NCBI GenBank assembly: GCA_900540895.1
Contig: UQHV01000002.1
Span: 77,325-141,324 of the forward strand
Reading direction: 5' to 3'
Source: an uncultured Collinsella sp.
GTDB lineage: Bacteria; Actinomycetota; Coriobacteriia; Coriobacteriales; Coriobacteriaceae
Length of the DNA: 64,000 bases
The translations under genes and the position numbers were made by a program. This document shows positions 10,139-18,939 of this stretch, in pieces (the stretch's first letter is position 1; the number at the start of each line of letters is the position of its first letter). The notes beneath the pieces are model-generated. The model made no database searches and was not told the origin of the DNA. It saw nothing but the letters and a program-made list of their open reading frames with translations.

Positions 10139-12919
10139 TTGGCGCGCGGATCTGCACAAAACGCCAAAGGTAATAAGGCCAATAACCAACCGGCATCTGC
10201 TAAGGGTGCCGGTTCCCATCTGCGTGCCAATAAGGGCCACGAGGCGGACTTCGACGATTTTGAGCCCTTGGTGGAGCCCTCGGCCAACCGCGATATCGCC
10301 GGCGTGGTCATCGCCGTTTTGGCGATTGCGTCCTTCATTGCCGTGATTTCGCCGGCGACTGCACCCGTTACGGCTGCGGTTGCCGGTTTCTACCACCTGG
10401 GCTTTGGTCTGGGCGCCTACGTGCTGCCGATCGTCATTTTGCTGTTTGCCGCCACGCTCTTTTTAGGCGAGGACTCGCCGCTCAACATTCGCTCGGTCGC
10501 GGGCGGAGCCGTGGTCTTTATCGCCGTTGTCTCCATTCTTTCGCTGGTGGTGCCGGGTACGAGCGACTCGTGTGACCTTATGTTCACGCCGCAAAATCTG
10601 TCCGCCTCGGGTGGCTACATCGGTGCGTTTATTGCGAGTGCGCTGCAGAATGCCCTGGGTAAGCCTATCGCGATGGTGGTCCTGTTGGGCCTTGTCGTCG
10701 TGGGCTTGGTCATCATCGGCTTTTCGGTTGGCGGCGTTTTGCGCTCTGCTCGCGACCGCGCGGCCGATTTTGCCGAGCGCCGTCGTGCCGATGTCAACGC
10801 CAGCCCGTGGGGTGACGACGAAGCCCTGTCGGTGCCCGGCGTTGCCCGTCCGCACCTGAGCATTCTTCGTCAAAAGGGCTCTGATGCTGCCGTGACCACG
10901 GTCATGGGTAACGATGTAGACCCGGTTTTGGACGATGACGACGAGGACGAGGATCCGTTTGTCGACGTATCCGATGCCGTGGAGGCCGAGCGCGCTAAGA
11001 CGACGCTGATGCCGCGCCGTCATGTCAAGAAGGGCAAGGCCACACCCAAGTTGAATACGAGTGAGCCTGACCCGTCTTGGTCCGATAGCGAGATTGAGCT
11101 CACCGAGGGCGATGACGAGGACGACGAGGCTCCGATTGAGACCGCAAAGACAACTTTGCTGCCGCGTCGCCATGCAAAGCGCGACCAGGTAACCGGTCAG
11201 CTTTCGATGGAAGACGACCCCGATAAGATCGACGAGTCCGAGCCGCCGTTTGCCGTGAATCCTGTTTCGGCAGCACCTCAGATTCCCGACTTCTTGAAGC
11301 ATTCCAAGGTTGCCGATGTGCCTGCCTCGAGTGCTGTCGAATCGGCTGCGGCTAGCGATGGGGGAGCGGATGGCGGCACCGCAGATAACGAGGGCGAAGA
11401 AGAGGACGGCCTCAAGCTTCCGCCGCTCGAAATCCTGCATGCCAACCCGCAGTCGGCATCCTCCGCGTCTTCTGACAAGGAACTTGAGCAGACTGCCGAG
11501 TCGCTTCAGTCCACGTTGCTTGAGTTTGGCCGCAGTGCCCGCGTGGTCGGCTGGATCGCTGGCCCCACGGTGACGACCTTTAAGCTGCAACCTGGCGAGG
11601 GCGAGCGCGTGAGCAAGATTTCGAGCCTCGAGGACGATATCGCGCTTTCGCTCGCTGCTCAGTCGGTGCGCATCTTTGCCCCAATCCCCGGCACCTCGCT
11701 CGTGGGCATCGAGATTCCCAATCGCAAGCGCCAAAACGTCAATTTGGGCGACGTGCTGCCCTATGTGAAGGGCGGCCCGCTCGAGCTGGCCATCGGCCGC
11801 GATGCCGAGGGCACGCCGGTTGTCGCCGACCTCGCCAAGATGCCCCACCTGCTTATTGCCGGTACGACCGGTTCTGGTAAGTCGGTGATGATCAATTCCA
11901 TCATTACGACCCTGCTCATGCGCGCCCTTCCCGAGGATGTTCGCCTGATCATGGTCGACCCCAAGCGCGTCGAGCTTGCGGGCTATAACGGTCTGCCGCA
12001 TCTTTACGTGCCTGTAGTGACCGAGCCCAAGCAGGCCGCGAGCGCTCTGCAATGGGCCGTGTCCGAGATGGAGCGTCGCCTGAAGGTCTTCGAGCGTCTT
12101 AACGTGCGTAAGATCTCGACCTACAACGAAAAGCAGGCTGCCGGCGAGTTTGAGCATTACGACAACCCGCCGCAAAAGATGCCCTACCTGGTCATCATCA
12201 TTGACGAGCTCTCGGACCTGATGATGGTCGCCGGTAAGGATGTCGAGGCCTCGATCGTGCGTATTGCACAGCTGGGCCGTGCCGCCGGTATTCATCTTAT
12301 CGTGGCCACGCAGCGCCCCAGCTCCAACGTGGTGACGGGCCTCATCAAGGCCAATATCACCAACCGCATCGCCTTTAACGTCGCCACGGGCATCGACTCG
12401 CGCGTCATCATCGACCAGATGGGTGCCGAAAAGCTCACCGGTTTGGGCGACATGCTGTTCTCCAAGGTCGACTGGGGCAAGCCCCGCCGTATCCAGGGCT
12501 GCTTTGTCTCGGATGACGAAATCAACGAGATTGTCGAGTTCGTCAAGTCGCAAAGCGAGCCCGACTACCACGAGGAGATTCTGTCGGCCGTGGCTCCTGC
12601 CTCGATGTCCATGGCGGGTGGTGGCGGTATAGTCCGCACCGGAGTCGCCGAGCCGCAAGACGATGACCCGCTCATCTGGGAAGCCGCCCATATTGTGGTG
12701 GAATCGCAGCTTGGCTCCACATCTGGCCTGCAACGTCGTCTGAAGGTTGGCTATGCGCGTGCCGGGCGTATTATGGACATGCTGGAAGAAAAGGGTGTCG
12801 TCGGTCCGCCCGACGGTTCAAAGCCGCGCGAGGTCCTGCTGGACGAGGAGGGTCTTGCCGCGCTGGAATCTGTCGACGCCGAGATGGCACGTGAAGATCG
12901 TGAGTTTGGAGGATTCTGA
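10139..12919 (+). CDS. ftsK: DNA translocase FtsK/SpoIIIE
   Basis: Septal DNA pump that clears chromosome termini at division, 926 residues. Several membrane helices occupy about 48-200. A long acidic linker follows, in which a short TLLPRRHAK / TLMPRRHVK motif occurs twice. The RecA-like motor has Walker A GTTGSGKS near 576-583 and Walker B LVIIIDELSDL near 685. A winged-helix gamma domain for KOPS recognition is at the C-terminus (about 845-910). The TTG start at 10139 lies just beyond the rnj stop, and the stop overlaps the rodZ start by one base. Confidence 0.95.
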   Translation: MARGSAQNAKGNKANNQPASAKGAGSHLRANKGHEADFDDFEPLVEPSANRDIAGVVIAVLAIASFIAVISPATAPVTAAVAGFYHLGFGLGAYVLPIVILLFAATLFLGEDSPLNIRSVAGGAVVFIAVVSILSLVVPGTSDSCDLMFTPQNLSASGGYIGAFIASALQNALGKPIAMVVLLGLVVVGLVIIGFSVGGVLRSARDRAADFAERRRADVNASPWGDDEALSVPGVARPHLSILRQKGSDAAVTTVMGNDVDPVLDDDDEDEDPFVDVSDAVEAERAKTTLMPRRHVKKGKATPKLNTSEPDPSWSDSEIELTEGDDEDDEAPIETAKTTLLPRRHAKRDQVTGQLSMEDDPDKIDESEPPFAVNPVSAAPQIPDFLKHSKVADVPASSAVESAAASDGGADGGTADNEGEEEDGLKLPPLEILHANPQSASSASSDKELEQTAESLQSTLLEFGRSARVVGWIAGPTVTTFKLQPGEGERVSKISSLEDDIALSLAAQSVRIFAPIPGTSLVGIEIPNRKRQNVNLGDVLPYVKGGPLELAIGRDAEGTPVVADLAKMPHLLIAGTTGSGKSVMINSIITTLLMRALPEDVRLIMVDPKRVELAGYNGLPHLYVPVVTEPKQAASALQWAVSEMERRLKVFERLNVRKISTYNEKQAAGEFEHYDNPPQKMPYLVIIIDELSDLMMVAGKDVEASIVRIAQLGRAAGIHLIVATQRPSSNVVTGLIKANITNRIAFNVATGIDSRVIIDQMGAEKLTGLGDMLFSKVDWGKPRRIQGCFVSDDEINEIVEFVKSQSEPDYHEEILSAVAPASMSMAGGGGIVRTGVAEPQDDDPLIWEAAHIVVESQLGSTSGLQRRLKVGYARAGRIMDMLEEKGVVGPPDGSKPREVLLDEEGLAALESVDAEMAREDREFGGF

Positions 12920-14430
12920 TGGCTGCACGCTTTGGTGACATGCTGCTCGAGCAGCGTCGCCGAATGGGTCTTTCCATTCAGCAGGTCGCCAACACCATCA
13001 AAATCAGGCCGCAGATCATCGAGTTTTTCGAAACCGGTAACTTTGCCTCGATGCCGCCGCGCGGCTATGCGCAGGGCATGATTTCGAGCTATGCTCGCTT
13101 TTTGGGCCTCAATCCGCGCGAGGTCGTCAATGCCTACTTTGACGACCTGATGGCATACGAACGCGAGACGTCGCAGCAGGGCGGTCGTTTTCAGGACGCC
13201 GCCGGCTACGTTAATTCGCGTTCCTCGGTCGATAACGGGCGCTTTCTGATGGTTCAGGGCGGTCGTTCGACCCGCTATGGACAGCGTCCTCAGCAGGCCG
13301 GTTATATTACCGAGACGGGTTCGGGCGAGGAGATTCGCTCACAGCGTGACCGGTTCCGCAGTACGCCGATGCCCGAGGACCGTGCACTTCCCGCTGCTCG
13401 CGGCGTGGCGCGTGACCCTCGTGCCGGCTACGGCGACGGCGGCTATTCCGATCGCGGTTACCGTGGTGTCTCCACCGGACGCTCTCGCGGTGGCTATGCG
13501 GATGCCGATGCCACGCAGGTGACGCCGCGTCTTCGCTCTCAATCACAGCCGTATGGCCAGCGCTCTTCGGCTTCGCGTTCGGGCCAGCGTGGCTATCAAG
13601 GCCGCGGTGAGCTTGCGCCCCGCTCGGGTCAGCGCAGCCTTCAGGGCCAGGGCGGCTATCGCGGCCGTTCCGATAGCAATCGCGGTCGTATGCCTCAGGG
13701 AGGCGGCCGCAGCAGTTCCGGTCGTGGACGCGGCGGATCACGTACTCCTCAAAACAACGGGCTCGATCCGCGTATCGTCTACGCCGGCATCGGTGCCGTT
13801 GTGCTGCTGTTGATTGTGCTCATCGTGGTGCTTCTGCGTGGCTGCGCATCTTCGGCGCCCGAGAACACGCCCGAGACGCCCACTGCTACCAAGATGACGA
13901 CCAAGAAGTCTTCTAAGAAGACCGAAACGGTCGACGAGGACGATGACACCGATGAGGCGACGGATGAGTCGACTGATTCGGACGCTACCAAGACGACGGC
14001 CAAGAAGGAAGAGAACGAGGTCACGAAGGTCAAAGTCTCCGTTGCCAAGGGAAAGACCGCGTGGATTGAGGTCAAGGTTGACGGCAAGTCGGTCTATGGC
14101 GCCCAGGCGACTGGCCCCTTTGAGCAGGAGTACACGCCCGAGTCTTCGATCGAGATCACCACGTCCAAGCCTTCCGATGTCACCGTTACCAAGAACGGTG
14201 AAAAGGTTCGTTACGATACCAAGACCTCGGGCGTGGCGCGTGTGACGATCACCGTTCCCAAGAAGGAGACGTCTGATTCCGAGAATGGTGAAAGTTCTGA
14301 TGGTACCGACACCACCGATGGTACCGATACCACCGACGGTACCGATGCCCAGTCCACGGATGGCGCCGATACCGCAACTGACGGTCAGACACCCACCGAT
14401 TCTACCGACAATTCGTACGATAGCTACTAG
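12919..14430 (+). CDS. rodZ: RodZ-like HTH membrane protein
   Basis: The 503-residue protein has a RodZ-type helix-turn-helix domain at about 5-75 (LSIQQVANTIKIRPQIIEFF) and a long Arg/Gly/Ser-rich cytoplasmic linker at about 85-275. One transmembrane helix lies near 289-310, and the outer domain resembles the RodZ C-terminal (DUF4115) region. RodZ links MreB and the elongation machinery to the membrane. The outer tail ends in Asp-Thr repeats from an 18-bp DNA repeat. It overlaps the ftsK stop by one base. The RG-rich linker is unusual for RodZ. Confidence 0.8.
   Translation: MAARFGDMLLEQRRRMGLSIQQVANTIKIRPQIIEFFETGNFASMPPRGYAQGMISSYARFLGLNPREVVNAYFDDLMAYERETSQQGGRFQDAAGYVNSRSSVDNGRFLMVQGGRSTRYGQRPQQAGYITETGSGEEIRSQRDRFRSTPMPEDRALPAARGVARDPRAGYGDGGYSDRGYRGVSTGRSRGGYADADATQVTPRLRSQSQPYGQRSSASRSGQRGYQGRGELAPRSGQRSLQGQGGYRGRSDSNRGRMPQGGGRSSSGRGRGGSRTPQNNGLDPRIVYAGIGAVVLLLIVLIVVLLRGCASSAPENTPETPTATKMTTKKSSKKTETVDEDDDTDEATDESTDSDATKTTAKKEENEVTKVKVSVAKGKTAWIEVKVDGKSVYGAQATGPFEQEYTPESSIEITTSKPSDVTVTKNGEKVRYDTKTSGVARVTITVPKKETSDSENGESSDGTDTTDGTDTTDGTDAQSTDGADTATDGQTPTDSTDNSYDSY
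14299..14346 (+). repeat. 18-bp tandem repeat inside rodZ
   Basis: About 2.7 copies of an 18-bp unit, GATGGTACCGAYACCACC, encode DGTDTT repeats in the extracytoplasmic tail of the RodZ-like protein. Copy number could change in frame. Confidence 0.8.
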
Positions 14431-14456
14431 GCCGCTCGTACGCGAAAGGAAACATC

Positions 14457-14954
14457 ATGGCTAAAGATTCCAGCTTCGACGTCGTGTCCGAGGTCAACAT
14501 GCAAGAGGTCGATAACGCCTTTCAGCAGACCACGCGCGAGATTTCCCAGCGCTATGACCTTAAGGATTCCGGCGCCACGATCGAGCTTTCGAAGGGCGAC
14601 AAGCTCTTTACGATCAACGCCCCGGCCGACTTTGTCTCCAAGCAGATTGTCGACGTGCTGAGCTCCAAGCTCATCAAGCGCGGCATCGACCTCAAGGCCG
14701 TCTCGTGGGATGCTCCGCAGGCGGCATCGGGCGGCACCGTGCGCGTGCTCGGCCATATCGTCGAGGGTATCGACCAAGCGACCGCCAAGAAGATCAACAA
14801 GGACATCAAGGACCAAAAGCTCAAGGTCAAGGTGACCATCGAGGCCGACAAACTGCGTGTTTCCTCTGCTTCGAAGGACGCGTTGCAGTCCGTGATCCAG
14901 TTCCTGCGCGACCAGGACTACGGCCAGCCGCTGCAGTTCACCAACTACCGCTAA
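14457..14954 (+). CDS. yajQ: YajQ family nucleotide-binding protein
   Basis: 165-residue UPF0234 protein, near the usual 163. It has the N-terminal signature DSSFDVVSEVNMQEVDNAF and the conserved LSSKLIKRGIDLKA and FLRDQDYGQPLQFTNYR segments. Homologues bind cyclic-di-GMP or RNA; the ligand here is not determined by sequence. An AAAGGAAA site precedes ATG 14457. It sits between rodZ and rimO. Confidence 0.93.
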   Translation: MAKDSSFDVVSEVNMQEVDNAFQQTTREISQRYDLKDSGATIELSKGDKLFTINAPADFVSKQIVDVLSSKLIKRGIDLKAVSWDAPQAASGGTVRVLGHIVEGIDQATAKKINKDIKDQKLKVKVTIEADKLRVSSASKDALQSVIQFLRDQDYGQPLQFTNYR

Positions 14955-14981
14955 TATCAATCGAAAGGACCGCTCTCCAAC

Positions 14982-16331
14982 ATGGATACACCGTTGGGCT
15001 CCGTGCTCTACATCACCCTCGGGTGCGCTAAGAACGAGGTTGACACTGACCGCATGCGTTCTCTTTTGACCGCCGCGGGCTACGAGGAGGCATTCGACCC
15101 GCAGGATGCCGATATTGCCATCGTCAATACTTGCTCGTTCCTCGCCTCCGCAACGTCCGAGAGCATCGAGACCACGCTCGAACTCGCCAACGAGGTTCAG
15201 GACGGCGTTCGTTCTTGCCCCATCGTCATGTGCGGCTGCGTACCGTCGCGCTATGGCGATGACCTACCTGACGAGCTGCCCGAGGTCGCTGCCTTTGTGA
15301 AGGCCGACGAGGAGGACGGCATCGTGGCGTTCATCGATGGCGTGCTGGGTGTAGAGCGCGAGATTGCAGCCTATATCCCGCAGGTCAAACGTACCGTCGA
15401 GGGTGCTGTCGCCTACGTCAAGATTTCCGATGGCTGCAACCGCTTCTGCAGCTTCTGCATGATTCCCTACATCCGCGGCCGCTATCATTCGCGCAATGCC
15501 GAGAGCATCATCTCCGAGGTGCGCGACCTGGTTGCCGGCGGTGTGCGCGAGATCGTGCTGATCGGCCAGGACACGGGCATCTGGGGTACCGACTTTGCCG
15601 ACGAGGACGTCGCCGATGGCTCGCCGCGCAATCTGGCGCAGCTGCTGCGTGCCGTCGCCGAGGCCGTGCGCCCGCACAACGTCTGGGTCCGCGTGCTCTA
15701 TCTGCAGCCCGAGGGCATGACTGACGAACTCATCGAGACGATTCGCGATACGCCCGAGGTGCTGCCCTATATCGATATCCCCGTGCAGCACTGCGACGCG
15801 CGCATCCTCAAGGCTATGCGCCGTTCCGGTTCGCGCCAGGAGCTCGAGGACCTGTTCCGCGATCTGCGTGAGCGTATCCCCGGCATCGTGATCCGTTCCA
15901 CGGCTATGGTCGGCTTCCCGACCGAGACCGACGACGAGTTCCGCGACCTTATCGACTTTATGGACACCGTCGGCTTTGACTACACGAGCGTCTTTGCCTA
16001 CTCGCAGGAGGAGGGCAGCCTGGCCGCTAAGATGGAGGGTCAGGTCGATGAGGAGGTTAAGCTCGAGCGCGCCCAGGAGGCCATGGACCTGGCCGAGTCG
16101 CTCGGTTTTGCCGCCACCGCCGCACATGTGGGCGAGCGCGCCCAGGTAATCGTCGACGGTATCGAAGAGACCGAGGATGGCGCCGAGTTGATCGGCCATG
16201 CCTGGTTCCAGGCGCCCGATTCCGATGGTGCGGTGCATCTGGACGCCAGCGAGGCGTCCGTGGGCGATATTCTGACCGTCGAGTTTACCGATAGCTTCTG
16301 CTATGAGCTTATCGGTCATGTTGTGGAGTAG
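14982..16331 (+). CDS. rimO: Ribosomal protein S12 methylthiotransferase RimO
   Basis: Radical-SAM enzyme that methylthiolates the conserved aspartate of ribosomal protein S12, 449 residues. N-terminal cluster cysteines are C15 (TLGCAKNEVD), VNTCSFL and MCGCVPSRY. The SAM triad is CNRFCSFC, followed by MIPYIRGRYHSR, which is typical of RimO. A TRAM domain ends the protein. GAAAGGA precedes ATG 14982. pgsA follows after 9 bp. Confidence 0.94.
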   Translation: MDTPLGSVLYITLGCAKNEVDTDRMRSLLTAAGYEEAFDPQDADIAIVNTCSFLASATSESIETTLELANEVQDGVRSCPIVMCGCVPSRYGDDLPDELPEVAAFVKADEEDGIVAFIDGVLGVEREIAAYIPQVKRTVEGAVAYVKISDGCNRFCSFCMIPYIRGRYHSRNAESIISEVRDLVAGGVREIVLIGQDTGIWGTDFADEDVADGSPRNLAQLLRAVAEAVRPHNVWVRVLYLQPEGMTDELIETIRDTPEVLPYIDIPVQHCDARILKAMRRSGSRQELEDLFRDLRERIPGIVIRSTAMVGFPTETDDEFRDLIDFMDTVGFDYTSVFAYSQEEGSLAAKMEGQVDEEVKLERAQEAMDLAESLGFAATAAHVGERAQVIVDGIEETEDGAELIGHAWFQAPDSDGAVHLDASEASVGDILTVEFTDSFCYELIGHVVE

Positions 16332-16340
16332 GAGAGCGTC

Positions 16341-16979
16341 GTGGCTAACGAGAGCAATAAGGAACTGACGAGTGTCTGGACGCCCGCCAACATCGTGACG
16401 TGCGTTCGCATCGTCTTTATCCCGGTGTTCATGATCGTGTCGGCGCTTTCTCACACGAGTGTTGCCGGTACGGATTGGAGCACCTTCGACGGCCCGCTCG
16501 CCGCCGCTGCCTTCATTCTGTATGTAATCCTGTCGTGTACCGATAAGGTCGACGGTTATCTGGCGCGTTCGCGCAATGAGATCACCGACTTCGGTAAATT
16601 CTTGGACCCCATCGCCGATAAGCTGCTCGTGTTCTCGGCCCTGCTGCTGTTCTTGGATTTTGGCGCGGTGACCGTGTGGTCGGTGTTCATTATCCTGTTT
16701 CGTGAGCTGCTGGTGAGCGCCCTTCGCATGGTCGCGAGTGCGGCCGGTGTGGTCGTTGCGGCCGATAAGCTCGGCAAGTACAAGACGGCAACCACGATGG
16801 TCTCCATCTGCGGTTACCTGTGCGTTTTTGCTATGGCCGGCTTGCACCTTGGCCCGTTGGCGCTGACGCTCGGCATCTACTCGGTGTCGCGCTTCCTGTA
16901 TGCCGTTGCCGTTGTCTTGACCGTTATCTCGGGCGCCCAGTACTTCTGGAACTGCCGCAAGATCGTCTTTTCGGTCTAG
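16341..16979 (+). CDS. pgsA: CDP-diacylglycerol-glycerol-3-phosphate 3-phosphatidyltransferase
   Basis: Integral membrane enzyme that makes phosphatidylglycerol phosphate, the committed step to phosphatidylglycerol, 212 residues. The CDP-alcohol phosphotransferase motif is complete: DKVDGYLARSRNEITDFGKF followed by LDPIADK. Several transmembrane helices surround it. The start is GTG at 16341, with GGAGAGCG just upstream. The order rimO-pgsA-cinA-recA is widely conserved. A second CDP-alcohol transferase lies at 37193-37897. Confidence 0.93.
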   Translation: MANESNKELTSVWTPANIVTCVRIVFIPVFMIVSALSHTSVAGTDWSTFDGPLAAAAFILYVILSCTDKVDGYLARSRNEITDFGKFLDPIADKLLVFSALLLFLDFGAVTVWSVFIILFRELLVSALRMVASAAGVVVAADKLGKYKTATTMVSICGYLCVFAMAGLHLGPLALTLGIYSVSRFLYAVAVVLTVISGAQYFWNCRKIVFSV

Positions 16980-16991
16980 GTCCTGGTGGGT

Positions 16992-17522
16992 ATGACGGAC
17001 TCTTTTGAGCAGATTTCCGCACATAACGAGGAGCTGGCGCGCGATATTGTCGAGCACGCGAGCGCTCGGGGCGTGACGGTTTCGACGGCTGAGTCGCTGA
17101 CGGCGGGTATGATCGCATCGACGATTGCCGATATCCCGGGCGCCTCGGCGGTGCTGCGTGGCGGTGCGGTGACCTATTGCGATGAGATTAAGCATCGCGT
17201 TCTTGGTGTTGAGCAGGAGACGCTCGACCGCTATACCGCGGTGTCGCATCAGACCGCGCGCGAGATGGCGGTGGGTTCGCTGGAGCTGTACCAGAGCGAT
17301 ATTGCAGTGAGCGCAACGGGTTATGCCGGCCCCGGCGGTGGCACTGAGGACGATCCGGCGGGCACTTTCTATATTGGCTGGTCGCATCGTTCCGCCGATG
17401 GGGGCGTGCCGGTCGTGGACTCTGTGCGCTGCCACTATGAGGGTGACCGTTCGTGTGTTCGTGCCCATGCGGTCACGGAGGCATTGGGTCGCATTGCCCT
17501 TGTGCTCAACTCTATGGAATAG
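16992..17522 (+). CDS. cinA: CinA C-terminal domain amidohydrolase
   Basis: 176-residue protein of the CinA C-terminal (PncC) family, nicotinamide-nucleotide amidohydrolase. Diagnostic segments are STAESLTAGMIASTIADIPGAS, AVSATGYAGPGGGTEDDPAG and RAHAVTEAL. The N-terminal molybdopterin-binding-like domain of full-length CinA is absent, as in many bacteria. A GTG at 16986 is an alternative start, and neither start has a strong ribosome site. A location immediately upstream of recA is typical. Confidence 0.9.
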   Translation: MTDSFEQISAHNEELARDIVEHASARGVTVSTAESLTAGMIASTIADIPGASAVLRGGAVTYCDEIKHRVLGVEQETLDRYTAVSHQTAREMAVGSLELYQSDIAVSATGYAGPGGGTEDDPAGTFYIGWSHRSADGGVPVVDSVRCHYEGDRSCVRAHAVTEALGRIALVLNSME

Positions 17523-17531
17523 ACGTGTTTT

Positions 17532-17551
17532 AAGGGGCCTCCGAGCCCCTT
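17532..17551 (+). terminator. Hairpin after cinA
   Basis: AAGGGGC pairs with GCCCCTT around a 6-base loop, followed by AATTG. It lacks a real T tract, so it is a weak terminator. It separates cinA from the recA promoter region. Confidence 0.55.
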
Positions 17552-17628
17552 AATTGTGGAGATAGGGACCTTAGGCTCATTTGGCGTTTGTGCTGGTTGT
17601 AGATGTATTTTTGCCTGCCTTGTTCATA

Positions 17629-17690
17629 TTTGGTCCTTCGTGGTCAAGCATTTGGTCAGTGTTTGGTCGGCGTTTGGTTGGGTTTTGGAA
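17629..17690 (+). repeat. TTTGGTC repeat array upstream of recA
   Basis: TTTGGTC or close variants start at about 17629, 17639, 17651, 17662, 17673 and 17684, an almost helical spacing of 10-12 bp. The array ends 31 bp before the recA -35 box. It is not coding and not a CRISPR. Its role is unknown; phased protein-binding sites are one possibility. Confidence 0.7.
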
Positions 17691-17720
17691 AGACCGCCTG
17701 CATATGATTGGCCTGAACGG

Positions 17721-17749
17721 TTGACCACGAACAGCCGTTCGTTTATTAT
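17721..17749 (+). promoter_or_regulatory. recA promoter with embedded LexA box
   Basis: A -35 TTGACC (17721-17726) and -10 TATTAT (17744-17749) are separated by 17 bp. The spacer holds CGAAC-AGCC-GTTCG (17728-17741), a perfect match to the GAAC-N4-GTTC LexA operator used by Gram-positive and actinobacterial LexA. Binding there would block polymerase, so recA should be SOS-induced. Confidence 0.88.
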
Positions 17750-17779
17750 CGATGCAGTTTGTTAAGAGGAGGGCTATTC

Positions 17780-18928
17780 ATGGCCAAGAATTCAGGTCCC
17801 GTACGTACCGTTCATGCTCGCACGACGGGTAAAGAGCGCGATGAGATGATCGCCACCACCAAGGCCGAGATCGAGAAGAAATTCGGCCAGGGTTCCATCA
17901 TGAGGTACGGCGACGGTGGTCCCGAGCTCGAGGTCGAGGCCATTCCCACGGGCGCCCTGGCCCTCGATGCCGCGCTGGGTATCGGCGGCGTGCCGCGCGG
18001 CCGTATCGTCGAGATTTACGGTCCTGAGTCCTCCGGTAAGACGACGCTTTCGCTCGAGATCCTGGCCGAGGCCCAGGCAATGGGTGGCGTTGTGGCATTT
18101 ATCGATGCCGAGCACGCGCTTGATCCCACGTATGCCGCGCGCATCGGCGTGGATATCGACGAGGTGCTCATTTCCCAGCCCGATACGGGCGAGCAGGCGC
18201 TCGAGATTGTTGACATGCTCGTGCGTTCCGGCGCCATCGATGCCATCGTCGTCGACTCCGTCGCCGCGCTGACCCCGCGTGCCGAGATCGAGGGAGAAAT
18301 CGGCGATACTACGGTCGGTCTTCAGGCTCGCCTGATGAGTCAGGCGCTCCGCAAGCTCGCCGGCTCGCTGTCCAAGTCCAACACGACGTGCATCTTCATT
18401 AACCAGCTGCGTGAGAAGATCGGCGTCATGTTCGGCAACCCCGAGACTACGACGGGCGGCCGCGCCCTTAAGTTCTTCTCTTCGGTGCGTATCGACATTC
18501 GCCGCATCGACAGCATTAAGCTTAAGGACGAGGTTATCGGTAACCGCGTGCGCGCCAAGGTCGTTAAGAACAAGGTGGCAGCTCCGTTCCGTTCTGCTGA
18601 GTTCGACATCATGTACGGTACGGGCATCTCTAAGGAGGGCTCGATTCTGGACATGGCTGTCGAGTGCGGCATCTGCAAGAAGATGGGCTCCTGGTTTGCC
18701 TATGGCGAGGACAAGCTCGGCAACGGTCGCGAGGCCGCTAAGGCGTTCCTGCGCGAACATCCCGATTGCGCCGACGAGATTGAGCATAAGGTCCGCCTTG
18801 CCTGCGGGCTTGAGTTTGATGACGATGCTCCGTCCGAGGTGGAGCTGACCGATCAGCCTGCGCCTGAGGAGTTTGATGAGCTTTACGCCATCGATGGCTC
18901 CGCCATGCTCGATGATGACGACGAGTAG
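17780..18928 (+). CDS. recA: Recombinase RecA
   Basis: Central recombinase and SOS co-protease, 382 residues. Walker A is GPESSGKT at 81-88. The L2 and core segments NQLREKIGVMFGNPETTTGGRALKF are intact, and the C-terminal tail is acidic (ends LDDDDE). ATG 17780 is chosen because GAGGAGGG lies at 17766-17773. An upstream start at 17759 would place the ribosome site inside the gene. It is expressed from the LexA-boxed promoter just upstream, with recX 11 bp behind. Confidence 0.97.
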   Translation: MAKNSGPVRTVHARTTGKERDEMIATTKAEIEKKFGQGSIMRYGDGGPELEVEAIPTGALALDAALGIGGVPRGRIVEIYGPESSGKTTLSLEILAEAQAMGGVVAFIDAEHALDPTYAARIGVDIDEVLISQPDTGEQALEIVDMLVRSGAIDAIVVDSVAALTPRAEIEGEIGDTTVGLQARLMSQALRKLAGSLSKSNTTCIFINQLREKIGVMFGNPETTTGGRALKFFSSVRIDIRRIDSIKLKDEVIGNRVRAKVVKNKVAAPFRSAEFDIMYGTGISKEGSILDMAVECGICKKMGSWFAYGEDKLGNGREAAKAFLREHPDCADEIEHKVRLACGLEFDDDAPSEVELTDQPAPEEFDELYAIDGSAMLDDDDE

Positions 18929-18939
18929 CGGTTACGCTC

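Noticed and set aside
17629..17690. CRISPR-like repeat upstream of recA
   Set aside because: The unit is 7 bp with about 4-bp gaps, far too short for repeat and spacer, and no cas gene is present.
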